A stretch of DNA of 55,214 bases from an uncultured Rickettsiales bacterium (GTDB lineage Bacteria; Pseudomonadota; Alphaproteobacteria; Rickettsiales; UBA1997). The translations under genes and the position numbers were made by a program. Shown one piece after another: positions 27,419 through 36,372 of this stretch; positions within the stretch are counted from its first letter, which is position 1; every line of letters begins with the position of its first letter. The DNA lies in assembly GCA_905478165.1 (NCBI GenBank), contig CAJQHK010000019.1:1-55214 (forward strand), in the 5' to 3' direction. The notes under the pieces are model-generated. The model did no database searches. It was not told the origin of the DNA and saw nothing but the letters and a program-made list of their open reading frames with translations.

Positions 27419-28648
27419 TTACCCAAAAAATTTATTCACTTTATGTAGGCCATCAATTAATGCCTTAATATCATCTTCATTGTTATACATAAGCAATGAA
27501 GCTCGCACTGTTGCTGATATTTTAAGCCTCTTCATTAAGGGCTGAGCACAATGATGACCTGCACGAACTGAAACTCCACACTTATCAAGTATCGTACCAA
27601 TATCATGCGGGTGCGCTTGTTTATGTATAAAAGAAACTACACCGGCTTTATGTTTTGCTGTTCCGATGATTTTAAAGCCTGGTAAATTATTAATTTCAGA
27701 TGTCAGGTAATTGAGTAAAGATTCTTCATAAGAAGCAACAGCTTCTCTATCTTGAGACTGAACAAAATCAATTGCCGCACCAAATGCTATTACTTCAGCA
27801 ATCACTGGAGTTCCAGCTTCAAACCTAAATGGCGGTTTTCTGAAGGTGGTTTCTGAAAAATCGACATTATCTATCATCTCACCACCAGTTTGGTATGGCG
27901 GCATTTTTTCTAAAAGGTGATATTTTCCATATAATACTCCCGTTCCATTTGGTCCATAAATTTTATGACCTGACAAAACCAAAAAATCAGCATCTAACTC
28001 TTGTACATCAATAGTTTTGTGAACAATAGATTGGCACGCATCAACCAACACAACCGCACCCACTTTGTGCGCCTCATCAATAACTTTTTTTATTGGAACA
28101 ATTGAGCCCAGAGCATTTGACATATGCAGCATAGCAACGATCTTAGTTTTCTTATTGATCATTTCTTTGAAAGCATCAAAATCTAATTCGCCATCATCAG
28201 TAATAGGAGCAATTTTAATCTTTAAACCCTTTGTTAATGCGATTTGTTGCCACGGAACTATATTTGCATGATGTTCCATTTGAGAAATTATTATCTCATC
28301 TCCTTCTTTTAAAAAATGACAACCATAGCTATGCGCCACAAGGTTTATTGCTTCTGTAGCACCCTTTGTAAAAATAATTTCATCAGCAGATTGGGCATTT
28401 ATAAATTTTGCTATTTTTGTGCGCGTCTCTTCAAACTGCCTTGTAGCTAATTCACTTAAATGATAAATTCCACGATGTATATTTGCATATTCTTTAGAAT
28501 AAACGCGCTGCAATGTATCTATTACTATTGTTGGTTTTTGAGTGCTGGCTGCAGAGTCTAAAAATACCAACGGATTCCCGTCTACCTCTTGATTAAGACA
28601 AGGAAATTGTTTTCTTATGTTTGTTGGATCAAATTTATTATTGTTCAT
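27419..28648 (-). CDS. sufS: Cysteine desulfurase SufS
   Basis: A PLP enzyme that removes sulfur from cysteine for cluster building, 409 residues. The PLP lysine lies in LSGHKIYGPNGTGVLYG (about residue 230) and the catalytic Cys367 in VRAGHHCAQPL, the group II (SufS) form with a short loop. I start at ATG 28648, preceded by AAGAGG. An upstream frame to 28675 runs into sufD. SufE, its activator, is encoded divergently at 32.8 kb. Confidence 0.96.
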   Translation of the reverse strand: MNNNKFDPTNIRKQFPCLNQEVDGNPLVFLDSAASTQKPTIVIDTLQRVYSKEYANIHRGIYHLSELATRQFEETRTKIAKFINAQSADEIIFTKGATEAINLVAHSYGCHFLKEGDEIIISQMEHHANIVPWQQIALTKGLKIKIAPITDDGELDFDAFKEMINKKTKIVAMLHMSNALGSIVPIKKVIDEAHKVGAVVLVDACQSIVHKTIDVQELDADFLVLSGHKIYGPNGTGVLYGKYHLLEKMPPYQTGGEMIDNVDFSETTFRKPPFRFEAGTPVIAEVIAFGAAIDFVQSQDREAVASYEESLLNYLTSEINNLPGFKIIGTAKHKAGVVSFIHKQAHPHDIGTILDKCGVSVRAGHHCAQPLMKRLKISATVRASLLMYNNEDDIKALIDGLHKVNKFFG

Positions 28649-28656
28649 TTTACCTC

Positions 28657-29946
28657 TTAATGTTCCTCTACCCACTTTGTTAGTGATACTTTTATTAAAT
28701 CCTTTATTTCTTCGTGTTTTACGTCATCAATTAATTCATTAGCAAATGACTCTATCATAAGTGCTTTTGCTTGATCCGCGCTCAAACCTCTTGTTTGTAG
28801 GTAATAAAGAGAATTGACATCAAGATTACCAACCGTTGCACCATGCGAGCAAATTACTTCATCAGTAAAAATATCCAGTTCAGGTCTTGTAAAAGCTTGC
28901 GCTGTATCTGAAATTAATAAATTATGGTTTAACTGGTGTGCTTGGGTTTTAATACTATCTTTAGGAACTAATACATTTGAGTAGAAAATCCCCTTGGCAT
29001 TTCCGTTAAGTAACTGTCTAAAATTTTGATTACTATAGCTATCAGGGCCGTTATGGGTAACCGGTAGATAAGAATCATGGTGCTGCTTATATTGCCCTAA
29101 TGTAACTCCTTGCTGATTACAATGTACCTTAGTGCCATTAATATTAACTTTAACTTCATTGCGACTTAGCATTGCCCCTTTACAGAAAGTAAAAGAGTTA
29201 TAAGTACTCTCATCTTTCATTTCTAAGTGAGCAGTATAGATACTGTAATTATCGCTTGGAGCTTCTTGTAGGCGATAATGTGTTAAGCAAGCACTTTTGT
29301 TTAACTGGATTCGTACAACATGGTTATGTATGTGACTTGCGCATTTTTCTTCTTTTGCTGTATCGCCATAAAAACGTTCTATCAGTGTAACATGGCTATC
29401 AGCCTCTTGTAAAATATATAGCTGGGTATAGCTACTTTTATATTCATTTTCAGACTCATGAATGTAATGAATTTCGATAGGCTTTTCTAAGTATTTACCT
29501 TTTGGAATATGAGCGACCAAAACTTTATTGCAGTAAGCGGTGTTTATATCAATATGAGTTTGAAGTTTATCTTTATTAGAGTTTTCAAAAAGACTCTTCA
29601 TAACTAATTCGCTAGACTCGTCTTTACACTCCCCTTCTAAATCAAACACTCTTAATCCTTCAGGCAAAACACTATTTTCTAAATCTATATGTCCGTTAAC
29701 CACTTTTATAAAGAAGCTGCTACTTATAGGTTTTTTTGCCTGTATAATTTGTTTTGAACTATGAGACGGCTCAAGTAAATCTTCTGACAAACCCTGTAAA
29801 CTAGTATATTTCCAGGCCTCATTTTTTTTACTTGGGAACCCTTTATTTTTAAAATTTTGTAATGCGTCAGATCTTGCGCCTTTCCAAAAACTCAAGAAAT
29901 TAGACTCAACTTTTATATTATTTATAATTGAAGACATTTTAATCAT
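28657..29946 (-). CDS. sufD: SufD, Fe-S cluster scaffold subunit
   Basis: 429 residues. The N-terminal NKGFPSKKNEAWKYTSLQGL is typical of SufD. The beta-helix core includes THYRLQEAPSDNYSIYTAH. The C-terminal signature covers FTDEVICSHGATVGNLDVNSLYYLQTRGL in two adjoining parts and keeps the Cys and His at the SufB interface. SufBCD assembles [4Fe-4S] clusters. Starts at 29946 (overlapping sufC) or at ATG 29937 are both possible. Confidence 0.95.
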   Translation of the reverse strand: MIKMSSIINNIKVESNFLSFWKGARSDALQNFKNKGFPSKKNEAWKYTSLQGLSEDLLEPSHSSKQIIQAKKPISSSFFIKVVNGHIDLENSVLPEGLRVFDLEGECKDESSELVMKSLFENSNKDKLQTHIDINTAYCNKVLVAHIPKGKYLEKPIEIHYIHESENEYKSSYTQLYILQEADSHVTLIERFYGDTAKEEKCASHIHNHVVRIQLNKSACLTHYRLQEAPSDNYSIYTAHLEMKDESTYNSFTFCKGAMLSRNEVKVNINGTKVHCNQQGVTLGQYKQHHDSYLPVTHNGPDSYSNQNFRQLLNGNAKGIFYSNVLVPKDSIKTQAHQLNHNLLISDTAQAFTRPELDIFTDEVICSHGATVGNLDVNSLYYLQTRGLSADQAKALMIESFANELIDDVKHEEIKDLIKVSLTKWVEEH

Positions 29947-30700
29947 CTTTACCGTTTTTATTTATTCCAAAAGCTTTATAACCTTCTGATTCTAATTTTT
30001 CTGCAATCTCAAAGCCACCTGAAGCAATAATGCGACCATTGTTTAATATGTGGATAACGTCAGGCTTTATATGATTTAACAATCTCTGATAATGCGTTAT
30101 GATTAAAAATGATCTCTCGGAAGAGCGCGTAAGATTAATTTGTTCCGCTATGTTTCTTAGTGAGTCAATATCCAGACCAGAGTCTGTTTCATCAAGTATT
30201 GCAAGTTTTGGCTCAAGTAAGGCCATTTGCAATACTTCAAAACGCTTCTTTTCGCCTCCAGAAAATCCCTGATTTACCGAACGTTTCAACATAGATTCAT
30301 CAAGGTCTAATTTTTTTGCCTCTTGGCGCACTTTTTTTAAGAATTCCAAAGCATCCATCTCAGCTTTACCACGAGATTTATACACGGCATTTACGGCAGA
30401 TTTAAGAAAATTCATGCATGAAACACCAGGTATTTCCACGGGGTATTGGAAGCCAAGAAATAATCCAGCTTTTGCCCTCTCATCAATAGTTTGCTCTAAC
30501 AAGTTCTTACCTTCAAAAAGAATTTCTCCCGATGTAGCTTCATAACCACTTTTGCCAGCAAGCAAGTGTGATAATGTGCTTTTTCCAGTACCATTTGGAC
30601 CCATTATGGCGTGCACTTCACCAGGCTTAATGCTAAGAGTTAGACCTTTTAAAATTTCTTTTTCACCAACTAGGCAAGATATATTGTTGACTTGTAACAT
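29939..30700 (-). CDS. sufC: SufC ATPase
   Basis: The ABC-type ATPase of the SufBCD scaffold, 253 residues. Walker A is GPNGTGKST, the signature is FSGGEKKRFE, Walker B with its catalytic Glu is reflected in LAILDETDSGLD, and the H-loop is IITHY. As usual for SufC, it has no membrane partner. It overlaps the sufD start by a few bases, which fits tight co-expression. Confidence 0.97.
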   Translation of the reverse strand: MLQVNNISCLVGEKEILKGLTLSIKPGEVHAIMGPNGTGKSTLSHLLAGKSGYEATSGEILFEGKNLLEQTIDERAKAGLFLGFQYPVEIPGVSCMNFLKSAVNAVYKSRGKAEMDALEFLKKVRQEAKKLDLDESMLKRSVNQGFSGGEKKRFEVLQMALLEPKLAILDETDSGLDIDSLRNIAEQINLTRSSERSFLIITHYQRLLNHIKPDVIHILNNGRIIASGGFEIAEKLESEGYKAFGINKNGKDD

Positions 30701-30726
30701 TGTGTTTTTCTTTAGATTTATAAAAT

Positions 30727-32232
30727 TTATCCTACAGCACCTTCCAAACTAACCTTAAGAAGAGCTTTGGCTTCCATAGCAAATTCCATCGGCAATTCAT
30801 TTAAAACTTCCTGACAAAATCCATTAACTATATTAGATACGGCATCCTCCTCTGACATTCCTCGCTGCATACAATAATAAAGCTGCTCTTCACTAATTTT
30901 TGATGTAGTTGCCTCATGCTCAATGTTTGCAGATTTATTCTTTGCTTCTATATAAGGTACGGTACTCGCGCCACAGCTACCACCAATTAACAATGAATCG
31001 CATTGGGAGTAATTACGTGCATATTGCGCTGTTGGCTGTACACGAACCAGGCCACGATAGGTATTTTTACTATTTCCCGCCGAAATTCCTTTTGAAATAA
31101 TAGTGCTGCTAGTATTTTTACCAATATGCACCATTTTAGTTCCGGTATCGGCCTGCTGCATACCATTAGTAACTGCAACTGAGTAAAATTCTCCTACAGA
31201 ATTATCGCCCTGCAAAATACAGCTTGGATATTTCCAGGTAATCGAAGATCCTGTTTCAAGTTGCGTCCACGATATCTTAGAGTTTTTACCTTTACAGAGG
31301 CCGCGCTTAGTTACAAAATTATATATCCCTCCTTTGCCCTCTGAATTTCCAGGATACCAATTTTGAACTGTTGAGTATTTTATCTGGGCATCATCTAAGG
31401 CAATAAGTTCGACTACAGCTGCATGTAGTTGATTTTCATCTCTCATAGGAGCTGTACAACCTTCTAAATAACTTACTTTACTGCCTTTGTCGGCAATAAT
31501 TAAAGTGCGCTCAAATTGACCTGTATCTGCTTCATTAATCCTAAAATATGTCGATAGCTCCAAGGGGCATTCAACATTTTCAGGGATATACACAAAAGAC
31601 CCATCAGAAAATACTGCCGAGTTAAGAGTGGCATAAAAATTATCAGTGTAAGGGATAACTCTACCCAAATATTTTTTGATTAAGTCAGGGTATTTATGAA
31701 CAGCCTCAGAAATAGGACAAAATATTACTCCAGCCTTTGCTAACTCTTCTTTAAATGTTGTTCCAATAGAAACACTGTCAAATACAACATCAACTGCTAC
31801 CCCCGCTAGTGCTTTTTGTTCACCCAAAGAAATACCAAGCTTTTCATAAGTGCGTAAAATTTCAGGATCAACTTCATCAAGACTATTTAATTTTTTCTTT
31901 TTCTTGGGGGACGAGTAGTAACAAATATCTTGAAAATCAATCTTAGGGTAATCTACATTCGCCCACGTTGGCTCACAATCTTGTTTGCAAATCTCTAACC
32001 AATGACGATAAGCCTTCAAACGCCAATCCAAGAGCCATAAGGGCTCTCCTTTTTTTTCTGATATAAAGCGCACAATATCCTCACTTAAGCCTTTTGGCGC
32101 CTTTTCCGACTCCACATCTGTTACAAAGCCATATTTATATTCTCGCTCTGTAATTTCTTTGGCAGAAATAGATTTATCCATTATTGGCGATAGCTTCTCT
32201 TTATTATCTTGCTCTTTTAACACTTGTTTCAT
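30727..32232 (-). CDS. sufB: SufB, Fe-S cluster scaffold subunit
   Basis: 501 residues, normal length. Landmarks are [36 protein letters not shown]-like [41 protein letters not shown] and the C-terminal [20 protein letters not shown]. The Cys of YLEGCTAP and the Glu/Cys cluster of the C-terminus are the expected sulfur-accepting and cluster positions. It follows the rrf2 regulator by 29 bases. Confidence 0.97.
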   Translation of the reverse strand: MKQVLKEQDNKEKLSPIMDKSISAKEITEREYKYGFVTDVESEKAPKGLSEDIVRFISEKKGEPLWLLDWRLKAYRHWLEICKQDCEPTWANVDYPKIDFQDICYYSSPKKKKKLNSLDEVDPEILRTYEKLGISLGEQKALAGVAVDVVFDSVSIGTTFKEELAKAGVIFCPISEAVHKYPDLIKKYLGRVIPYTDNFYATLNSAVFSDGSFVYIPENVECPLELSTYFRINEADTGQFERTLIIADKGSKVSYLEGCTAPMRDENQLHAAVVELIALDDAQIKYSTVQNWYPGNSEGKGGIYNFVTKRGLCKGKNSKISWTQLETGSSITWKYPSCILQGDNSVGEFYSVAVTNGMQQADTGTKMVHIGKNTSSTIISKGISAGNSKNTYRGLVRVQPTAQYARNYSQCDSLLIGGSCGASTVPYIEAKNKSANIEHEATTSKISEEQLYYCMQRGMSEEDAVSNIVNGFCQEVLNELPMEFAMEAKALLKVSLEGAVG

Positions 32233-32261
32233 AATAAAATTATCCTCTAAATATTTTTTGA

Positions 32262-32696
32262 TTAATCCCTTGCAGAAAATTTATTTTCCGCATCAGAAGT
32301 GATGAGATCTGATATGGTAAAACCTGCTAAAGTTGCTTGCAATGCGTTATTAACAACCCCCCATCCATGCTTAGCGATACAGGCCGATTTAAATTCACAT
32401 GCCCCATCCGAATCATTACTGCAAATCGTTACTGAAACTGGACCATCAATAGCACCCACAATATCTAATACATTAATATTTTTAGGATCTTTTATTGCAA
32501 AATATCCACCTTTTGGTCCACGAATTGAATCGAGTAACCTAGACTTGGCCAATAGTTTTAGAATTTTCATAATAGCTGATTCGCTCATATTAGTTTTTTT
32601 ACTTAAACTATTTGCGCTATGTGCACGACCTTGATTTGAAGATATTTCACACATTACTACGACACCATAATCTGCTAATCTGCTAATACGAATCAT
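32262..32696 (-). CDS. Rrf2/IscR-type regulator of the suf operon
   Basis: 144 residues. The winged-helix DNA-binding domain starts [18 protein letters not shown], and the second domain holds three cysteines C92, C100 and C106 plus H110. This resembles the IscR [2Fe-2S] ligand set (Cys92, 98, 104, His107), but with one wider Cys spacing. It is the first gene of the suf operon and probably senses cluster status and controls the operon by binding the shared promoter region. Whether it is closer to IscR, SufR or RirA cannot be settled by reading. Confidence 0.9.
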   Translation of the reverse strand: MIRISRLADYGVVVMCEISSNQGRAHSANSLSKKTNMSESAIMKILKLLAKSRLLDSIRGPKGGYFAIKDPKNINVLDIVGAIDGPVSVTICSNDSDGACEFKSACIAKHGWGVVNNALQATLAGFTISDLITSDAENKFSARD

Positions 32697-32731
32697 CTTG
32701 CTTTTTTCTTTATTAATACTAACTTGGTACT

Positions 32732-32760
32732 ATATAACTTTGATTTAAACAAAAAGTCAA
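32732..32760 (-). promoter_or_regulatory. Sigma-70-like promoter for rrf2-suf
   Basis: On the minus strand TTGACT (-35, 32755-32760) is followed after 17 bases by TTATAT (-10, 32732-32737). It points into rrf2-sufB. The spacer also shows imperfect inverted text (CTTGACT ... AAATCAAAG), a reasonable place for an Rrf2-family operator. Confidence 0.55.
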
Positions 32761-32768
32761 GGTAATAA
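32740..32768 (+). promoter_or_regulatory. Divergent sigma-70-like promoter for sufE
   Basis: TTGATT (32740-32745), a 17-base spacer and TAATAA (32763-32768) form a plus-strand promoter 24 bases before the sufE start region. It overlaps the minus-strand suf promoter almost completely, so a single bound regulator could switch both. Confidence 0.45.
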
Positions 32769-32792
32769 TTGCCTAAAACTTAAACAGATACA

Positions 32793-33215
32793 ATGCTTAT
32801 GACTTTACTTACTAACGAAACGGACAAAATAATTGAAGAATTCTCACTATTTGAAGATTGGGAGGATAAATATTCATACATAATTGACCTTGGAAAAAAA
32901 TTATGCCCATTAGATGATAAGCATAAAACTGATCATAATATGGTTATAGGATGTTCATCGCAAGTATGGCTTATTTCCCATAAAGATAATGATAATAAAT
33001 ATTTTTTTCTTGCAGACAGCGACGCTTATATTGTCAAAGGCTTGATAGCAATCTTACTACGAATATTCTCGGGTAAAACAGCTAAAGAAATAAAAAATAT
33101 CAACATTGAAGATTTTTTCTTATCATTGGGGCTAAAACAACATCTAAGCCCAAATAGAAGTAACGGTTTTTTTGCTATGGTTAACAAAATCAAGAAACTT
33201 ATACAACAATATTAA
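32793..33215 (+). CDS. sufE: SufE sulfur-transfer protein
   Basis: 140 residues, single domain. The sulfur-accepting Cys54 sits in MVIGCSSQVWL, and the core EDWEDKYSYIIDLGKKL and GLKQHLSPNRSNGF match SufE. It takes persulfide sulfur from SufS and passes it to SufB. It is transcribed away from the suf operon across a 96-base shared promoter region. The start could be the first ATG at 32793 or the third codon. Confidence 0.95.
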   Translation: MLMTLLTNETDKIIEEFSLFEDWEDKYSYIIDLGKKLCPLDDKHKTDHNMVIGCSSQVWLISHKDNDNKYFFLADSDAYIVKGLIAILLRIFSGKTAKEIKNINIEDFFLSLGLKQHLSPNRSNGFFAMVNKIKKLIQQY

Positions 33216-33285
33216 ATTCAATAGCTAATTTAAAAAATTATAATTTTTATAAGGATATCATCTTACCTATATGTTTAAAAAATAA

Positions 33286-33454
33286 TACCAATTCCCACCT
33301 TTAAAGCAGTTTTTTTCGAAATATTTTTATTCATAAATTATTAAAAAATGCCCGCCCTATGTTAATAGGGTGTAAGGCTTTTTGATGATTTAAGGATAAA
33401 AAGATAAAGAAAAAATCTGTCTTAACTTCTGTATTTTAAAGATGGGAATTAGTA
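33286..33454. repeat. Palindromic repeat element, full-length copy (169 bp)
   Basis: It begins TACCAATTCCCACC and ends with the inverted ATGGGAATTAGTA. It is nearly identical along its length to the element at 35380-35548, including ATTCATAAATTATTAAAAAA and GGCTTTTTGATGATTTAAGG, and both copies are 169 bp. Inside there is a small CCCTAT/ATAGGG hairpin and no gene. TA-rich flanks and terminal inversion suggest a MITE-like insertion. The gap 33216-33719 holds this and the next element and otherwise nothing clear. Confidence 0.88.
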
Positions 33455-33457
33455 TAA

Positions 33458-33563
33458 TACCAATTCCCACCTTTAAAGCAGTTTTTGGATAAGCTAAAAT
33501 GTTGTAAAATTGGTGATCTTGGGATAATGATTTGCGACGGCCCCATTATGTTGGGAGTTGGTA
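33458..33563. repeat. Variant palindromic repeat with a different interior
   Basis: It starts with the same 24-base end as its neighbour (TACCAATTCCCACCTTTAAA, then GCAG) only 3 bases after that copy ends. The interior then differs and contains GATTTGCGACGGCCCCATTAT, which resembles the right end of the 20690-20843 element. It finishes with the inverted TTGGGAGTTGGTA. It looks like a chimera of two element families or a diverged relative. Confidence 0.65.
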
Positions 33564-33719
33564 TTATAGCAAAATATTTAAAGAACCTTTCTTTTAGATT
33601 TTTCTAAAAATCTCTACGGACATTTTGATTCTAGACAATCCCACGATGTCATTTATCATTGAAATTTTTAATTTTCTAGTTATTTTTGTTTTAAAATTAT
33701 ATCAATCTAAATAAATTTT

Positions 33720-35144
33720 ATGAAAAATTTTGATCTTTGCATTATTGGAGGTGGTCCCGGTGGTTATGTTGCTGCAATTAGAGCAAAACAACTCGGCTTA
33801 AATGTCGCATTAATAGAGGCCAACCATCTTGGTGGAATTTGTTTAAATTGGGGTTGCATCCCAACAAAAGCACTTCTCAGAAGTAGCGAAATAAATCATT
33901 TACTACACAATCTTGAACAATTTGGCTTTTCTGCAGATAATATAAAATTTGATTTTCAAAAAGTAATAGCTAGATCAAGATCAGTTTCAAAACAATTAAA
34001 TTCTGGTGTAAAAGGCTTACTTAAGAAAAATAAAGTCACTGTTTTTGATAATTTTGCCAAAATTGAATCTAAAAATAAGATCGGACTCTATGATTGTGTC
34101 GACAGAAATAAAAAAATAGAAGATATTTCAACTAAAAACATCATAATTGCAACTGGCGCAAGAGCTAAAGTAATCCCAGGAATTGAAGCTGATAAGGATT
34201 ATATTTGGACTTATCGTGAAGCTATGACGCCTGAAAAAATGCCAAAATCCTTAGTAATTATTGGTTCTGGTGCGATTGGAGTTGAATTCGCCTCTTTCTA
34301 TAAAAATATGGGCGCAGACGTAACTATTATAGAGATGGCTGATAATATTCTTCCTGTGGAAGATGAAGAAATTTCAAAAATAGCCAGAAAATCCTTTGAA
34401 AAACAAGGTATTAAAATCCATACCAAAGCAGCTTTAAAAGAAATTATTAAAAATAAAGATAAAACAGTCACTGCTAAAGTTGAAATTAATGGAAAAATTG
34501 TAGAAATACCTGCTGAGAAAGCTATTTTAGCAGTTGGAATTATTCCCAATACTGAAAATATTGGTTTAGAAAAAACTGCCATTAAACTAGAAAAATCCTT
34601 TATCAAAGCTGATAAATATTTAGAGACTAACGAAAAGACTATCTACGCTATTGGAGATGTCACTTCCGCTCCTTGGCTTGCCCATAAAGCATCTCATGAG
34701 GGCGTAATTGCTGCCGAAAAAATTGCTTCCGACCTTGGAAAATATATGTTAAAAGATATTCATACTATAAATGTCAATAACATCCCAGGCTGCACCTATT
34801 CCTACCCACAAATTGCCTCAGTCGGACTAACCGAGAAAAAAGTTATTGAACAAAAGTTAAAAGTTAAAATTGGTCGCTTTCCTTATGCCGCCAATGGCAA
34901 AGCTATTGCTATGGGCGAAACAGAAGGTTTAATTAAGACCATTTTTGACGAAAAAACTGGTGAATTACTTGGTGCTCATATTATAGGGTCTGAAGCAACT
35001 GAGATGATTCAAGGCTATGTCATTGGTAAGCAAGCAGAGCTTACTGAAATTGATTTTATGCAAACAATTTTTCCACACCCAACTCAATCAGAAATGATGC
35101 ATGAATCAGTATTAGACGCATTTGGTAAAGCAATTCATTTTTAG
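33720..35144 (+). CDS. lpdA: Dihydrolipoamide dehydrogenase
   Basis: The E3 flavoprotein of 2-oxoacid dehydrogenase complexes, 474 residues. The FAD motif is IIGGGPGGYVAAI, the redox disulfide C41/C46 lies in GGICLNWGCIPTKAL, the NAD motif is VIIGSGAIGVEFASF, and the C-terminal catalytic His-Glu is in PHPTQSEMMHE. It reoxidises lipoamide with NAD. No E1 or E2 gene is beside it, so it probably serves complexes encoded elsewhere. Confidence 0.97.
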   Translation: MKNFDLCIIGGGPGGYVAAIRAKQLGLNVALIEANHLGGICLNWGCIPTKALLRSSEINHLLHNLEQFGFSADNIKFDFQKVIARSRSVSKQLNSGVKGLLKKNKVTVFDNFAKIESKNKIGLYDCVDRNKKIEDISTKNIIIATGARAKVIPGIEADKDYIWTYREAMTPEKMPKSLVIIGSGAIGVEFASFYKNMGADVTIIEMADNILPVEDEEISKIARKSFEKQGIKIHTKAALKEIIKNKDKTVTAKVEINGKIVEIPAEKAILAVGIIPNTENIGLEKTAIKLEKSFIKADKYLETNEKTIYAIGDVTSAPWLAHKASHEGVIAAEKIASDLGKYMLKDIHTINVNNIPGCTYSYPQIASVGLTEKKVIEQKLKVKIGRFPYAANGKAIAMGETEGLIKTIFDEKTGELLGAHIIGSEATEMIQGYVIGKQAELTEIDFMQTIFPHPTQSEMMHESVLDAFGKAIHF

Positions 35145-35173
35145 AAATTTCTAAATTATGCCAATTATCAAAT

Positions 35174-35203
35174 TTCCCCCACTTAGCTCCATCGCTGGGG
35201 GAA
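35174..35203. other. Hairpin after lpdA
   Basis: TTCCCCCA and TGGGGGAA form an 8-bp GC-rich stem around a loop of about 14 bases, 30 bases past the lpdA stop. No T-run follows, so it is not a standard rho-independent terminator but may protect or end the transcript. With the element at 35380 it fills the 404-base lpdA/lgt gap, in which I see no gene. Confidence 0.45.
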
Positions 35204-35379
35204 GTTAGAATCTCCGATTTTGGCGGTGGTTAATAACAGTATAAACTACTAAGTCTTAGACTTGTTTGATTAATACCAACCTCACCAAAATTTCTATAAC
35301 ATTATCCTGTTAAAAGATTTTATCCTAAATTAAGTAGTTTTTTAGAAGCTCTTACAGTTAAATCTGATAATTACTATTA

Positions 35380-35548
35380 TACCAATTCCAACCTTTTAAG
35401 CAGTTTTTTTCGAAATATTTTTATTCATAAATTATTAAAAAATGACCGCCCTATGTTAATAGGCTGTAAGGCTTTTTGATGATTTAAGGATAAAAATATT
35501 TCTAAAAAAACTGTCTTAACTTGTATATTTTAAAGGTGGGGATTGATA
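35380..35548. repeat. Palindromic repeat element, full-length copy (169 bp)
   Basis: TACCAATTCCAACC at the left and the inverted GGTGGGGATTGATA at the right enclose the same interior as the 33286 copy. Small differences are spread along it, and the last 50 bases differ more. It lies between the convergent lpdA and lgt ends, one base from the lgt stop, where its stem may help end both transcripts. Confidence 0.88.
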
Positions 35549-36358
35549 TTATATAGACTCTCCTTTAGATTTATAAAATAAAAATAGTAAAAAAACTCCA
35601 ATAAGAACTATCGGAATTGACAAAAGTTGTCCCATAGTAATGTTGTCATTAAATAAAAATCCAAGATGAACATCTGGCTCCCTAAAATATTCACAGAAAA
35701 TCCTAGCAAAGCCATATAAAATAATAAATAAAGCAGATAAAACACCACGAATTTTTGATAAGGAGCTGTATTTTTTTAATAAAAATAAAATAATAAAAAT
35801 CAACAAACCCTCCAAAAAAGCTTCATATAACTGACTTGGGTGTCTCGGATAATTGTCAATATTTGGAAAAATTACACCATAATTAGAGTCGGTAACTCTA
35901 CCATGAAGCTCCATATTAATAAAATTGGCAATTCTACCAAAAAACAGACCAATCGGGGAAGAGATTGCCAACAAATCTGATAATTTTACAAAATCTATCT
36001 TATTTTTTCTGCAAAATATCCACATAGTAATTATTGATCCCAAAAATCCACCATGAAAAGACATCCCCCCCTGCCAAACTGCAAAAATTTCTAATGGATG
36101 AGATATAAAATAAGAAAAATTATAAAACAAAACATAACCAATCCTACCACCCAACACAATTCCCAAAACAGCATAAGTCAGCCAATCATCAATGTTTTTA
36201 TCAGTCATTAAATTTTCTGATTTGGCATATTTTTTTAAAAAAAATATAACAAAAACAATACCAAAAATATAGGCTAAAGAATAATATCTAATCTGAATAA
36301 ACCCTAAAGAAATTAAGGTTGGATCAAAATTTGGCAAAATAATTGGAAAATCTATCAT
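35549..36358 (-). CDS. lgt: Prolipoprotein diacylglyceryl transferase
   Basis: Adds diacylglycerol to the lipobox Cys of lipoproteins at the inner membrane. The 269 residues form about seven membrane helices. The Lgt signature GRIANFINMELHG is complete, and the family segments GGMSFHGGFLG and HPSQLYEAFLEG are present. It would act on the VirB6 and metallo-hydrolase lipoproteins of this window. It is the last gene of the pyrE-sdhA-orf-lgt group, 14 bases after the split DUF4116 gene. Confidence 0.96.
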   Translation of the reverse strand: MIDFPIILPNFDPTLISLGFIQIRYYSLAYIFGIVFVIFFLKKYAKSENLMTDKNIDDWLTYAVLGIVLGGRIGYVLFYNFSYFISHPLEIFAVWQGGMSFHGGFLGSIITMWIFCRKNKIDFVKLSDLLAISSPIGLFFGRIANFINMELHGRVTDSNYGVIFPNIDNYPRHPSQLYEAFLEGLLIFIILFLLKKYSSLSKIRGVLSALFIILYGFARIFCEYFREPDVHLGFLFNDNITMGQLLSIPIVLIGVFLLFLFYKSKGESI

Positions 36359-36372
36359 CTCACTTTATTTAA

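Noticed and set aside
35174-35203. Rho-independent terminator for lpdA
   Set aside because: The stem is good but no T-run follows, so it is listed only as a hairpin.
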